A DNA stretch of 64,000 nucleotides, from positions 421,863-485,862 of the forward strand of contig NZ_PKRP01000005.1 in the NCBI RefSeq assembly GCF_002855515.1. Direction: 5' to 3'. Positions 9,320 to 20,472 of the stretch are shown piece by piece. Source of the DNA: Rhizobium sp. TH135. GTDB lineage: Bacteria; Pseudomonadota; Alphaproteobacteria; Rhizobiales; Rhizobiaceae. Within the stretch, counting starts at the first letter, position 1. Every line of letters begins with the position of its first letter. The translations under genes were made by a program, and so were the position numbers. The notes beneath the pieces are model-generated. The model was not told where the DNA came from and did no database searches. It saw only the letters and a list, made by a program, of their open reading frames with translations.

Positions 9320-10434
9320 CGGAGGTCGGTTCCGCTTTTCGCCTGACGCCTGTCTCCTTCGAGGAGATCCCGGGCTGGCGCTTCGATGACCCATCGTCTC
9401 TCTGGACTGCCATGGCCGACTGCTGGAATTACCTGCAGTCGGTCAAACCATATAAAACGGGCGCACTCGGCCTAACTGCCGATGATCTGCTGCCTCTTCT
9501 TGAGCACGCCGGCAGTTTGAATTCTGTATCTGCCGGTGACGCGCGATCATTCTTCGAGCAAGAGACGCAGGCTTTTCTGATTGAGCTCACCGGCACTCAA
9601 TCGGGGCTCGTCACGGCATTTTACGAGCCGGAAGTGGCCGTTAGCGACCTGCGGGATGATGAATTCTCGTATCCCTTCTATCGTCGCCCCCTGGATCTGG
9701 TTGATGTCGATGACAGTAATCGTCCTAGTCACCTGGATGCCTCTTACGCCTTTGCTTTGCAGGCTGATGACGGGCTTCAGCTCTATCCGGATCGACGCGC
9801 GATCGACGAAGGCTGGCTCGAGGGTCGGAACCTTGAGATTGCCTGGGCTCGCTCGAAGGTCGATGTCTTCTTCGCCCATGTCCAGGGCGCAGCGCGTTTG
9901 AGATACCCGGATGGCCGGCTTCGGCGCATCACCTATACCGCAAAAGCCGGACATCCCTTCTCGGGCATCGGCCGTCTGCTGATCGATCTTGGCGAGATCC
10001 AGGAAGCGGCAATTTCGATGCAGTCGATCCGGGCTTGGCTGGCCGACCACCCTGAGCGGGTGGACGAGATCCTGTGGCACAACAGATCCTACATCTTCTT
10101 TCGCGAGGCAGAGGTCGATGATCTCACCCGCGGCCCGATTGCTGCGGCCAAGGTGCCGCTGATCGCCGGACGGTCACTCGCGGTCGATCGCCAGATCCAC
10201 ACCTTCGGCTTTCCCTTCTTCATCCATGCCCAGGGTCTCACCCATATGGATGGAGGGCGTGATTTTGCCCGCACCATGTTGGCGCTTGATACCGGCTCTG
10301 CGATCGTCGGCCCGGCTCGCGGAGATATCTTCACAGGGTCTGGCGATGAGGCCGGCGAACTCGCCGGCGCCGTGCGTAGTGCGGCGGATTTCTATATACT
10401 GATCCCGAAGCAGGCGGCAGAGAGGTTCTTCTGA
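9316..10434 (+). CDS. mltA: membrane-bound lytic murein transglycosylase A
   Basis: A 372-residue MltA, which cleaves peptidoglycan glycan strands and forms 1,6-anhydro-muropeptides. The MltA domain spans roughly 80-260, including GLVTAFYEPEV and the conserved LPDRR-like segment LYPDRRAID. The C-terminal 3D domain carries the DTGSAIVGPARGDIFTGSGDEAG signature with catalytic aspartates. The N-terminus shows no obvious lipobox or signal peptide, unlike E. coli MltA, so its export route is unclear. Its products feed the AmgK/MurU recycling pathway encoded at about 30-32 kb. Confidence 0.93.
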   Translation: MTEVGSAFRLTPVSFEEIPGWRFDDPSSLWTAMADCWNYLQSVKPYKTGALGLTADDLLPLLEHAGSLNSVSAGDARSFFEQETQAFLIELTGTQSGLVTAFYEPEVAVSDLRDDEFSYPFYRRPLDLVDVDDSNRPSHLDASYAFALQADDGLQLYPDRRAIDEGWLEGRNLEIAWARSKVDVFFAHVQGAARLRYPDGRLRRITYTAKAGHPFSGIGRLLIDLGEIQEAAISMQSIRAWLADHPERVDEILWHNRSYIFFREAEVDDLTRGPIAAAKVPLIAGRSLAVDRQIHTFGFPFFIHAQGLTHMDGGRDFARTMLALDTGSAIVGPARGDIFTGSGDEAGELAGAVRSAADFYILIPKQAAERFF

Positions 10435-10995
10435 GTGTCGGGTGGATCAAAGCTCAATCCGGAAGATCGTGTCCTCTGGGGCAAGGTCGCACGCTCCACC
10501 CGCCCTATGCCTGGGCGGATGGAAGACCTTTTGAGCTTCGAGGAGCAGTTCGAGACACCGGTCGAGGAAAAGGATGTGCCCGCGCTCAACCGCGCTGCCT
10601 TGTCGTCGTCTGCCGTCAGCACTGAAGGCGATCGCAAGCCAGCAGGGCATGCGCACCACCCCTTGGAAAAACCGGTAAAGCGCAAGCTCTCCCGTGGTCA
10701 TCTGGCACTCGAAGCCCGCATCGATCTGCACGGTCTGATCCAGAGCGAGGCGCATGGCATGTTGCTGGACTTTCTGATCCGCGCGCATGAGCGTGGGCTG
10801 CGCCATGTTCTGGTCATCACCGGTAAGGGCAGCTCGCTCGGCAGCGAGGGCGCGTTGAAACGTGCAGTCCCGCTCTGGTTCGCGATGCCGGAATTCCGTT
10901 TCATCATCTCGTCCTATGAGCCGGCAGCACGCCATCATGGCGGGGAGGGCGCCCTCTATGTGCGGCTGTCCCGCCGCGGGCAGGATCGGCGATGA
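10435..10995 (+). CDS. Smr domain protein
   Basis: A 186-residue protein with a C-terminal Smr (small MutS-related) domain. The domain begins near residue 97 (ARIDLHGLIQSEAH) and continues through VLVITGKGSS and RFIISSYEPAARHHGGEGALYVRLSR. Smr domains are associated with endonuclease activity on DNA or RNA. The N-terminal 90 residues are polar and low in complexity. The GTG start directly follows the mltA stop with no gap, and the stop overlaps the next gene, so the four genes from 8621 to 11357 are probably one transcript. Confidence 0.88.
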   Translation: MSGGSKLNPEDRVLWGKVARSTRPMPGRMEDLLSFEEQFETPVEEKDVPALNRAALSSSAVSTEGDRKPAGHAHHPLEKPVKRKLSRGHLALEARIDLHGLIQSEAHGMLLDFLIRAHERGLRHVLVITGKGSSLGSEGALKRAVPLWFAMPEFRFIISSYEPAARHHGGEGALYVRLSRRGQDRR

Positions 10996-11357
10996 CGCCC
11001 TTCGGTGACGCCTTGCGGCAACTGCGGGAACGCAAGGGCGTTTCCCAGAAGGAGATGGCTGCTGCTATCGGCGTATCACCTGCCTATCTCTCGGCACTTG
11101 AACACGGCAAGCGTGGTCTGCCGAATTTCGACTTCCTTCAGCGGGTGGCCGGATACTTCAATATCATCTGGGATGAGGCCGAGGAGCTTTTCTCGGTAGC
11201 CGGTCGTTCGGACCCGAGGGTCGTCATCGATACCTCCGGTATGAAGCCCGAATACACCGCATTCGCCAACGATCTTTCGAAGCTGATTCGCCAGCTCTCT
11301 CCGGATGTGATACGAGATATGCAGGATATTCTGGATGGCGCCAAAAAACGGCCGTGA
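10992..11357 (+). CDS. XRE-family helix-turn-helix transcriptional regulator
   Basis: A 121-residue protein. Residues about 5-62 form a Cro/C1-type helix-turn-helix: FGDALRQLRERKGVSQKEMAAAIGVSPAYLSALEHGKRG. The remaining 60 residues have no recognisable ligand domain. It overlaps the Smr gene by four bases and ends 141 bases before gyrB. Its target is unknown. The 16-bp palindrome in front of gyrB makes control of gyrB, or of its own operon, a reasonable but untested idea. Confidence 0.92.
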   Translation: MTPFGDALRQLRERKGVSQKEMAAAIGVSPAYLSALEHGKRGLPNFDFLQRVAGYFNIIWDEAEELFSVAGRSDPRVVIDTSGMKPEYTAFANDLSKLIRQLSPDVIRDMQDILDGAKKRP

Positions 11358-11404
11358 TGGGGTTGAAAAGCCCTCTCTATCCACCAGAAACAACGCCCTC
11401 GCCT

Positions 11405-11432
11405 TTGGAACTCAGGCCAAAACCCCTATAGT
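11405..11432 (+). promoter_or_regulatory. candidate sigma70-type promoter of gyrB
   Basis: TTGGAA at 11405-11410 and TATAGT at 11427-11432 are separated by 16 bases. The likely transcription start is near 11439, about 60 bases before the gyrB ATG. It is a prediction from base matching only. Confidence 0.5.
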
Positions 11433-11448
11433 CGGGCCACTTGAAGCT

Positions 11449-11464
11449 GCTGATTCGAATCAGC
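11449..11464. repeat. 16-bp perfect palindrome in the gyrB leader
   Basis: GCTGATTCGAATCAGC is a perfect palindrome 34 bases before the gyrB ATG and just downstream of the predicted promoter. Its position suits a repressor operator. It is not followed by a T tract, so it is not a terminator. Confidence 0.65.
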
Positions 11465-11498
11465 CGGGCCTTTGAGAATTGACTGGAAAGATTGCTGA

Positions 11499-13934
<2,436 letters not shown>

Positions 13935-13955
13935 TCTGCTGACTCAGCAAACCAT

Positions 13956-13986
13956 AAAGGGCCGCTTCGATCCGAAGCGGCCCTTT
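13956..13986 (+). terminator. rho-independent terminator after gyrB
   Basis: A perfect 14-bp stem: AAAGGGCCGCTTCG at 13956-13969 pairs with 13973-13986 around a three-base loop, 22 bases after the gyrB stop, followed by CTTT. It may also serve the convergent nitroreductase gene at 14050. Confidence 0.85.
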
Positions 13987-14049
13987 CTTTATCCACAGTC
14001 TTTGCCGGTGTAATGGTTAACGTGATTCACGTGAAACCAGACGCGTCTT

Positions 14050-14640
14050 TCAGAACTGCCCCTCGAGAGCGACTTCCGACAGCGGCTTACGGTCGTTTGG
14101 CGTTTCGCGAGAACGCAGGCCCTCGGGCAGGTCTTCCTTGTCGCCGAGCTTCCCAATCGCAACGGCCGCATTGATATGGAAACCTTCAGGTGCTCCAAGC
14201 TCGGAGAGCGCACGGTCGAAGCTGAAGCCGGTCATGGCATGCGCGAAGTAACCCGACTTGATGGCCTGCAGGGAGAGAAGTCCCCACGCGGCACCCGCGT
14301 CGAAGCTGTGGCTGCGGTACGCCTTAGGCTCAGAACCGTCGGCAGGGCGGCTCAGCGTATCGGAGAAGATGAAGACCAGAGCCGAGGCGTTCTTGGCCCA
14401 GCCCTGGTTGAACTCGATCAGAATGTCGAGAAACTTGTCGAACTCAGGCGTGCCCTTGAGGGCATAGATAAAGCGCCAGGGCTGGTAGTTGAACGCAGAC
14501 GGTGCCCAGTGAGCCGCCTCAAGGATGGTCAGCAGGTCTTCTTTCGGCATGGTGCTTCCGTCGAAAGCACGCGGAGACCATCGATCGAGGAAGATCGGAT
14601 CGACATTGTACTCGGACTTACGGTGATTGCTGGTGGTCAT
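14050..14640 (-). CDS. nitroreductase family protein
   Basis: A 196-residue flavin-dependent nitroreductase-like protein. Typical features are RWSPRAFDG near residue 21, which binds the FMN phosphate, and EAAHWAPSAFNYQPWRF near 40-57. The C-terminal half carries SLQAIKSGYFAHAMTGF. These enzymes use NAD(P)H to reduce nitro-compounds, quinones or related substrates; the natural substrate is unknown. It is a single gene convergent with gyrB, followed upstream by 275 bases of non-coding DNA. Confidence 0.88.
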   Translation of the reverse strand: MTTSNHRKSEYNVDPIFLDRWSPRAFDGSTMPKEDLLTILEAAHWAPSAFNYQPWRFIYALKGTPEFDKFLDILIEFNQGWAKNASALVFIFSDTLSRPADGSEPKAYRSHSFDAGAAWGLLSLQAIKSGYFAHAMTGFSFDRALSELGAPEGFHINAAVAIGKLGDKEDLPEGLRSRETPNDRKPLSEVALEGQF

Positions 14641-14915
14641 GGTGTTCCTTCACTTATGTCTTGGGACGACGGATGGAACAAACATCAATTCGCAAGCCTC
14701 GGAAAGGGTAGAGGCTGCAATTTCAGGTGAACTCTGCGGTCATTGATTAACCGCGTCGCGGGGAGGGAACCTTAAGCCTTTTCGAACATCATCCGAAGTC
14801 TAGGGGCTTTCCGTGACGCCAGCCGAGGAAAAATCCGGGCTTTTGCGTTGCACAAAGTCTGTTAGTGTAGCGAATGAACTCGGACCTCTCGGTCTGGTAC
14901 AAAGGTACAGAACCC
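14641..14915. other. intergenic region between nitroreductase and phaZ
   Basis: 275 bases between divergent genes. A 6-bp dyad, AGCCTC and GAGGCT, lies near 14695-14716. An in-frame ATG at 14874 could extend phaZ by 14 codons, but it does not match the family start. I see no convincing promoter hexamers, RNA gene or open reading frame. Confidence 0.4.
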
Positions 14916-16196
14916 ATGTTCTATCAGCTCTACGAACTGAACCACGCAGTCATGGCGCCTTTCCGGGCAACCGCCGACGCAATGAACCTCGCCTGGAAAA
15001 ATCCGTTGAACCCCTGGTCGCACACAGTCGTGGGGCGCTCCTTCTCCGCAGGCTTCGAAGTTTTTGAGCGCGTCACGCGCCGCTACGGCAAGCCAGCCTT
15101 CGGTCTTCCGACAACCACGGTCGATGGTGAGAGCGTGAAGGTCGAGGAAGAGATCGTCTGGCGCAAGCCCTTCTGTGATATGATCCACTTCAAGCGGCAT
15201 CTGCCGGCCGGTGCCGAAAAAGGCCCGCGCATCCTGATCGTCGCCCCGATGTCCGGCCACTATGCCACATTGCTGCGCGGCACAGTCGAGGCGCTGCTGC
15301 CGAGTGCTGACATCTATATCAGTGACTGGATCGACGCCCGGATGGTTCCCGTGACCGAGGGCGACTTCGATCTCGACGATTACATCGACTACGTCATCGA
15401 CATGCTTCACCATCTCGGCCCCGACACCCACGTCGTTGCCGTCTGTCAGCCCTCCGTGCCCGTGCTTGCCGCCGTAGCCGTCATGGAGGCCGATGGAGAC
15501 ACCTGTGCCCCGGCATCGATGACGCTCATGGGCGGCCCGATCGACACGCGCATCAACCCGACAGCGGTCAATCAGCTCGCGCAGGACAAGCCGCTCGAAT
15601 GGTTCCGCGACAACGTCATCATGCAGGTCCCGTGGCCGCAGCCCGGTGTCATGCGCGCCGTCTATCCTGGCTTCCTGCAGCTCTCGGGCTTCATGTCGAT
15701 GAACCTTGATCGGCACATGATCGCCCACAAGGAATTCTACATGCACCTCGTCAAGAACGACGGGGACTCGGCCGAGAAGCATCGTGACTTCTACGACGAA
15801 TATCTGGCAGTCATGGACCTGACCGCGGAATTCTATCTGCAGACGGTCGATACCGTCTTCATCAAGCATGCGCTTCCCAAGGGGGAGATGATGCACCGGA
15901 CGAAGCGCGTCGATACCACGGCGATCCGCAATGTCGCGCTCCTGACCGTGGAAGGAGAAAACGACGACATCTCCGGCGTTGGCCAGACGAAGGCCGCGCA
16001 GACGATCTGCACGAATATTCCGGAGCATATGCGCATGCATTACATGCAGCCGGATGTCGGGCACTACGGTGTGTTCAACGGTTCACGGTTCCGCCGCGAG
16101 ATCGCTCCGCGCATCGTCCAGTTCGCCAAGACCCACGGCAAAGGCCAGAAGGCGACACCCGTCAAGCGCGTCATCAAGGGCGGAAAGGCTCTCTGA
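14916..16196 (+). CDS. phaZ: intracellular polyhydroxybutyrate depolymerase
   Basis: A 426-residue enzyme that mobilises stored polyhydroxybutyrate granules. The N-terminus MFYQLYELNHAVMAPFRA is the family start. The nucleophile motif VAVCQPSVP places a cysteine at 177, as in intracellular PHB depolymerases that use Cys rather than Ser, and the C-terminal DVGHYGVFNG segment carries the likely catalytic His. I chose ATG 14916, preceded by AAAGG, over the upstream ATG. PHB storage is typical of rhizobia and fits the central-carbon genes elsewhere in the window. Confidence 0.93.
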   Translation: MFYQLYELNHAVMAPFRATADAMNLAWKNPLNPWSHTVVGRSFSAGFEVFERVTRRYGKPAFGLPTTTVDGESVKVEEEIVWRKPFCDMIHFKRHLPAGAEKGPRILIVAPMSGHYATLLRGTVEALLPSADIYISDWIDARMVPVTEGDFDLDDYIDYVIDMLHHLGPDTHVVAVCQPSVPVLAAVAVMEADGDTCAPASMTLMGGPIDTRINPTAVNQLAQDKPLEWFRDNVIMQVPWPQPGVMRAVYPGFLQLSGFMSMNLDRHMIAHKEFYMHLVKNDGDSAEKHRDFYDEYLAVMDLTAEFYLQTVDTVFIKHALPKGEMMHRTKRVDTTAIRNVALLTVEGENDDISGVGQTKAAQTICTNIPEHMRMHYMQPDVGHYGVFNGSRFRREIAPRIVQFAKTHGKGQKATPVKRVIKGGKAL

Positions 16197-16221
16197 TACT
16201 TTCGGCATTTCGAATTTAAGC

Positions 16222-16262
16222 AGCGGATTCAGTCGGTTCTCCGATTGGGTCCGCTTCTTTCT
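16222..16262 (+). terminator. candidate terminator after phaZ
   Basis: AGCGGA (16222-16227) pairs with TCCGCT (16250-16255), enclosing an inner TCGG/CCGA hairpin (16233-16236, 16241-16244), and TCTTTCTT follows. The stem is interrupted but the position after phaZ fits. Confidence 0.55.
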
Positions 16263-16337
16263 TGAAGGGCAGGGTTGCATTTCCCACATCGAAACCATCG
16301 GACGGCATTCCGTCGTCCGCGCAAAACGAGGTTATCG

Positions 16338-16772
16338 ATGATGAACCAGTCAGCACTGCTTCGGCCGGATTGGACTCCGGCAACCGTCGCCTTGATGGTA
16401 GTCGGCTTCATGGTCTTCTGGCCGCTCGGTCTGGCCATGCTTGCCTACATCCTGTTCGGTGAGAAGTTCCAGAGCTTCAAGCGGGAAGCCAACCAGAAGG
16501 CGGATAGTGCCTTCGCCTGGTGCCGCTCCAACAGCTACACTGCGCCTGCCTCCACCGGCAACGTCGCTTTCGACGACTGGCGCAAGACCGAACTTGAGCG
16601 TCTCGATGCAGAACGTCGCCGTCTCGATGAAATGCGCGCCGAATTCGACAACTACGCCCGCGAACTGCGCCGGGCGAAGGACCAGGAAGAATTCGACCGC
16701 TTCATGCGCGACCGTCAGCAGATGAAGACGTCAGGCGAATCCGCTCCGACCCAGGGCTTCACCGGCAACTGA
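16338..16772 (+). CDS. DUF2852 family membrane protein
   Basis: A 144-residue protein of unknown function matching the DUF2852 family. It has one hydrophobic segment at about 16-40 (ATVALMVVGFMVFWPLGLAMLAYILFG), then a polar region. A strongly charged, heptad-like stretch at about 85-130 (RKTELERLDAERRRLDEMRAEFDNYARELRRAKD) is very likely a coiled coil. Two adjacent ATGs occur at 16338 and 16341, and I used the first. It is probably a bitopic inner-membrane protein. It stands alone between two terminators, so context gives no function. Confidence 0.8.
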   Translation: MMNQSALLRPDWTPATVALMVVGFMVFWPLGLAMLAYILFGEKFQSFKREANQKADSAFAWCRSNSYTAPASTGNVAFDDWRKTELERLDAERRRLDEMRAEFDNYARELRRAKDQEEFDRFMRDRQQMKTSGESAPTQGFTGN

Positions 16773-16800
16773 TCTGCCGGGTGCTCACGTGACGAGACCG

Positions 16801-16830
16801 AGGTCGGCGCTATTGCGCCGGCCTTTTTTT
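16801..16830 (+). terminator. rho-independent terminator after the DUF2852 gene
   Basis: A 10-bp stem with one G-T pair (16801-16810 with 16815-16824), a TATT loop, and a run of seven T to 16830. Confidence 0.88.
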
Positions 16831-16869
16831 GATCAGCGACCCGCGCACGAATCGGCTAGAACACGGACC

Positions 16870-17628
16870 ATGTTTCCCCTGCTGAAAAAGCTGAAACCAC
16901 TCAGAGAACCAGCAATCCAGCTGGAGCGAGCCGTCGCCGTCAATGGCCGGTCGATCCCGCTGACAATTCGCAGGAACAGCCGCGCAACCCGTATCACGCT
17001 CAGGATCGAGCCAGGCGGGCGCGCCTTGAAGATGACCATCCCCCATGGTTTGCGCGAACGGGACATTGATGACTTCCTCGACCGGCACCAGGGGTGGCTC
17101 AGCACCAAGCTGAAGCGCCAGAAGTCGGTCGGCAGCATCGAGGACGGCGGAGAGATCCTGCTCCGCGGCATTCCCCATCGGATCGTCCACACCGGACAGC
17201 TGCGGGGTCTCACCCAGTCAATCGACAGCGAGATCGGCCATGTCCTGAGCGTCAGCGGGCTTGAAGATCACCTGCCAAGGCGTGTCGCCGACTTCCTGAA
17301 GAAGGAAGCGCGTCGCGATCTGGAGCGTCTGGTCGAGTTTCATGCCAAAAATGTCGGTAAGCCGGTCAAGAGTATGACCCTCAAGGACACCCGCAGCCGC
17401 TGGGGGTCCTGTTCCTGGGATGGGAAGCTCAGCTTCTCCTGGCGCATCGTCATGGCGCCGCCTCTCGTCATTGATTATCTCGCTGCCCACGAAGTTGCGC
17501 ACCTGCGTGAGATGAACCACGGCCCGGACTTCTGGGCACTCTGCCGCAAGCTCTGCCCCGAGATGGATGAGGCCAAGGCATGGCTGAAGCGGCATGGCTC
17601 GACACTACACGCCATCGACTTTGCCTGA
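16870..17628 (+). CDS. YgjP/M48-like zinc metallopeptidase (DUF45)
   Basis: A 252-residue protein with the DUF45 (YgjP-like) metallopeptidase fold. The zinc motif HEVAH (H207, E208, H211) sits in YLAAHEVAHLREMNH, with H217 a likely third ligand. The preceding TRSRWGSCS motif at 174-182 is the other family signature. ATG 16870 was chosen because a longer reading frame would run through the terminator at 16801-16830. No signal peptide is visible, so it is probably cytosolic. The substrate is unknown. Confidence 0.87.
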   Translation: MFPLLKKLKPLREPAIQLERAVAVNGRSIPLTIRRNSRATRITLRIEPGGRALKMTIPHGLRERDIDDFLDRHQGWLSTKLKRQKSVGSIEDGGEILLRGIPHRIVHTGQLRGLTQSIDSEIGHVLSVSGLEDHLPRRVADFLKKEARRDLERLVEFHAKNVGKPVKSMTLKDTRSRWGSCSWDGKLSFSWRIVMAPPLVIDYLAAHEVAHLREMNHGPDFWALCRKLCPEMDEAKAWLKRHGSTLHAIDFA

Positions 17629-17700
17629 GCGACCCGCGACCTTTCAGCCTTTGTCGCAAATTGGCTCGACTCTTTTTTGATTTCGTGCGACTTCGCTGCC

Positions 17701-18375
17701 ATGAGACCAGATATCAAGATCTGCGGACTGAAGACGCCGGAGGCTGTCGATCGTGCGGCCGAACGTGGCGCGAGCCATATTGGCTTCATCTTTTTCGAAA
17801 AAAGCCCGCGCAACATTGAGCCCGATATCGCAGGAACGCTCGCCGATCGCGTTCGCGGCCGGGTCAAAAGCGTCGCAGTGACCGTTGATGCGGACAATGA
17901 TGATCTCGACGAGATTATTGCGCTGATGCGTCCTGATATTCTGCAGTTCCATGGCCATGAGAGCCCGGAACGCCTGTTGACTGTCAAGGCCGTAACGGGC
18001 CTGCCGATCATGAAGGCATTTTCCATCCGCGATGCCGATGACCTGAGGCGCATAGAGCCCTATATCGGTATTGCCGATCGTTTTCTCTTCGACGCCAAAC
18101 CGCCTTTGGGTTCCGATTTGCCCGGCGGCAACGGCGTGACCTTCGATTGGCGCCTGCTGCGCTCGCTTGACGACAGCGTCGATTACATGCTTTCCGGAGG
18201 TCTGAACAAGGCCAACATCGCAGAGGCCCTGCGGGAAACCGGAGCCCGTGCAATCGACGTATCCTCCGGCGTGGAGTCCGCGCCGGGCGTCAAGGATCTG
18301 CAGATTATGGATGAGTTTTTTGCGGCCGTCGCCGAGGCAAGTCGTGCGCAGCCGGTTTCAGGGAGTGTCAAGTGA
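17701..18375 (+). CDS. trpF: phosphoribosylanthranilate isomerase
   Basis: A 224-residue (beta/alpha)8 enzyme of tryptophan synthesis. The signature [13 protein letters not shown] is at 5-17, [17 protein letters not shown] at about 25-41, and [14 protein letters not shown] near the C-terminus is the phosphate-binding end. ATG 17701 is used; an in-frame TTG lies eight codons upstream. The stop overlaps the trpB GTG start by four bases, so trpF, trpB and trpA form an operon leading into accD and folC. Confidence 0.95.
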   Translation: MRPDIKICGLKTPEAVDRAAERGASHIGFIFFEKSPRNIEPDIAGTLADRVRGRVKSVAVTVDADNDDLDEIIALMRPDILQFHGHESPERLLTVKAVTGLPIMKAFSIRDADDLRRIEPYIGIADRFLFDAKPPLGSDLPGGNGVTFDWRLLRSLDDSVDYMLSGGLNKANIAEALRETGARAIDVSSGVESAPGVKDLQIMDEFFAAVAEASRAQPVSGSVK

Positions 18376-19592
18376 ACCAGTCACCCAAACCCAATTCCTT
18401 CCGTGAAGGTCCAGACGAAGACGGCCGCTTCGGCATCTTTGGCGGCCGTTTCGTGGCCGAGACGCTGATGCCGCTCATCCTGGAGCTGCAGGCAGAATGG
18501 GAAAAGGCAAAGACGGATCCGGAATTCCAGGCCGAGCTGGCGCATCTCAATACCCATTACACCGGCCGTCCGAGCCCGCTCTATTTCGCAGAGCGCCTGA
18601 CGGAAGAACTCGGTGGCGCGAAGATCTACTTCAAGCGCGATGAGCTGAACCACACCGGTTCGCACAAGATCAACAACTGCCTCGGCCAGATCCTGCTCGC
18701 CAAGCGCATGGGCAAGACCCGCATTATCGCTGAAACCGGGGCTGGCCAGCACGGTGTGGCCTCTGCCACGGTCGCGGCCCGCTTCGGCATCCCTTGCGTC
18801 GTCTACATGGGCGCGACCGATGTCGAGCGCCAGGCGCCGAACGTTTTCCGCATGAAGCTCCTCGGCGCCGAGGTGAAGCCGGTAACGGCGGGTCACGGCA
18901 CGCTGAAGGATGCCATGAACGAGGCATTGCGCGACTGGGTCACCAATGTCGACGACACCTATTACATGATCGGCACCGCTGCCGGCCCGCATCCCTATCC
19001 GGAAATGGTCCGCGACTTCCAGTCGGTGATTGGCCGGGAAACCCGCGAGCAGATGCTTGCCGCCGAAGGCCGTCTGCCGGACATGCTGATTGCCGCTGTT
19101 GGCGGTGGCTCGAACGCGATCGGCCTTTTCCATCCGTTTCTCGACGACGAAAGCGTCCGCATAGTCGGCGTCGAAGCCGGTGGCAAGGGTCTTGAAGGTG
19201 AGGAGCATTGCGCCTCGCTGACCGCAGGCACGCCCGGCGTCCTGCATGGCAACCGCACCTATCTGCTGCAGGATGGTGATGGCCAGATCAAGGAAGGTCA
19301 TTCGATCTCAGCCGGCCTCGACTATCCTGGCATCGGCCCGGAGCACTCCTGGCTGAAGGATATGGGCCGTGTCGAATACGTTCCGATCAGGGACGATGAG
19401 GCACTCGCCGCGTTCCAGCTGCTGACACGCACCGAGGGCATCATCCCGGCGCTCGAGCCGAGCCATGCGCTCGCTGAAGTCATCAAGCGCGCGCCCAAGA
19501 TGGACAAGGACCAGATCATCGTGATGAACCTCTGCGGCCGCGGCGACAAGGACATCTTCACTGTCGGCAAGATTCTCGGTATGGGGCTCTGA
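18372..19592 (+). CDS. trpB: tryptophan synthase beta subunit
   Basis: A 406-residue PLP enzyme that condenses indole with serine. The PLP lysine is K99 in [10 protein letters not shown], and the phosphate-binding loop GGGSNAIG follows in the second half. [18 protein letters not shown] near the N-terminus is typical. The start is GTG, overlapping the trpF stop, and trpA begins two bases after the trpB stop, consistent with the alpha2-beta2 complex. Confidence 0.97.
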   Translation: MNQSPKPNSFREGPDEDGRFGIFGGRFVAETLMPLILELQAEWEKAKTDPEFQAELAHLNTHYTGRPSPLYFAERLTEELGGAKIYFKRDELNHTGSHKINNCLGQILLAKRMGKTRIIAETGAGQHGVASATVAARFGIPCVVYMGATDVERQAPNVFRMKLLGAEVKPVTAGHGTLKDAMNEALRDWVTNVDDTYYMIGTAAGPHPYPEMVRDFQSVIGRETREQMLAAEGRLPDMLIAAVGGGSNAIGLFHPFLDDESVRIVGVEAGGKGLEGEEHCASLTAGTPGVLHGNRTYLLQDGDGQIKEGHSISAGLDYPGIGPEHSWLKDMGRVEYVPIRDDEALAAFQLLTRTEGIIPALEPSHALAEVIKRAPKMDKDQIIVMNLCGRGDKDIFTVGKILGMGL

Positions 19593-19594
19593 TC

Positions 19595-20434
19595 ATGACT
19601 GCGCGTATGGACCAACGTTTTGCTGCCCTGAAGGCAGAAGGCCGCCCGGCTCTCGTCACCTATTTCATGGGTGGCGACCCGGACTACGATACGTCGCTCG
19701 CGATCATGAAGGCCCTGCCTGAGGCTGGCGCCGACGTTATCGAGCTCGGCATGCCCTTCTCGGATCCCATGGCTGACGGCCCGGCGATCCAGCTTGCCGG
19801 CCAGCGTGCCCTCAAGGCCGGCCAGACGCTCGTGCGCACGCTCGATCTCGCGCGTGAATTCCGCAAGACGGACAACGAAACGCCGATCGTCATGATGGGC
19901 TATTACAACCCGATCTACGTCTATGGCGTCGAGCGCTTTCTCGATGACGCTCTGGCTGCCGGCATCGACGGCCTGATCGTCGTCGATCTGCCGCCGGAAA
20001 TGGACGACGAACTCTGCATCCCGGCCCGCAGCCGCGATATCAACTTCATCCGTCTGGCGACCCCGACCACCGACGACAAACGTCTTCCGACCGTTCTCAA
20101 GAACACCTCGGGCTTCGTCTATTACGTCTCGATGAACGGGATCACCGGTTCGTCGCTGCCGGATCCCTCGCGTGTTGCCGGTGCCGTCCAGCGCATCAAG
20201 GCGCACACGGACCTGCCGATCTGCGTCGGCTTTGGCGTCAAGACCGCCGAGCACGCGCGTCTGATCGGCGCCAATGCCGATGGCGTCGTGGTCGGGACCG
20301 CGATCGTCAATCAGGTTGCCACCAACCTCACAGCCGATGGAAAAGCGACGGCGGATACGGTTCAGGCCGTTGCCACGCTGGTGCGCGGACTGGCAAGCGG
20401 CGTGCGTTCCGCACGTCTTGCTGCCGCCGAATAA
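19595..20434 (+). CDS. trpA: tryptophan synthase alpha subunit
   Basis: A 279-residue subunit that cleaves indole-3-glycerol phosphate to indole. Characteristic segments are [36 protein letters not shown] with the catalytic glutamate, and [12 protein letters not shown] in the C-terminal half. It lies between trpB and accD, with only 38 bases before accD. Confidence 0.97.
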   Translation: MTARMDQRFAALKAEGRPALVTYFMGGDPDYDTSLAIMKALPEAGADVIELGMPFSDPMADGPAIQLAGQRALKAGQTLVRTLDLAREFRKTDNETPIVMMGYYNPIYVYGVERFLDDALAAGIDGLIVVDLPPEMDDELCIPARSRDINFIRLATPTTDDKRLPTVLKNTSGFVYYVSMNGITGSSLPDPSRVAGAVQRIKAHTDLPICVGFGVKTAEHARLIGANADGVVVGTAIVNQVATNLTADGKATADTVQAVATLVRGLASGVRSARLAAAE

Positions 20435-20472
20435 GCACCCCATATGGGCTCGAAACATCAGGAGTAAGCCGC

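Noticed and set aside
14874..14915. 14-codon upstream extension of phaZ
   Set aside because: Family members begin at MFYQLYELNHA, and ATG 14916 has an AAAGG site in front.
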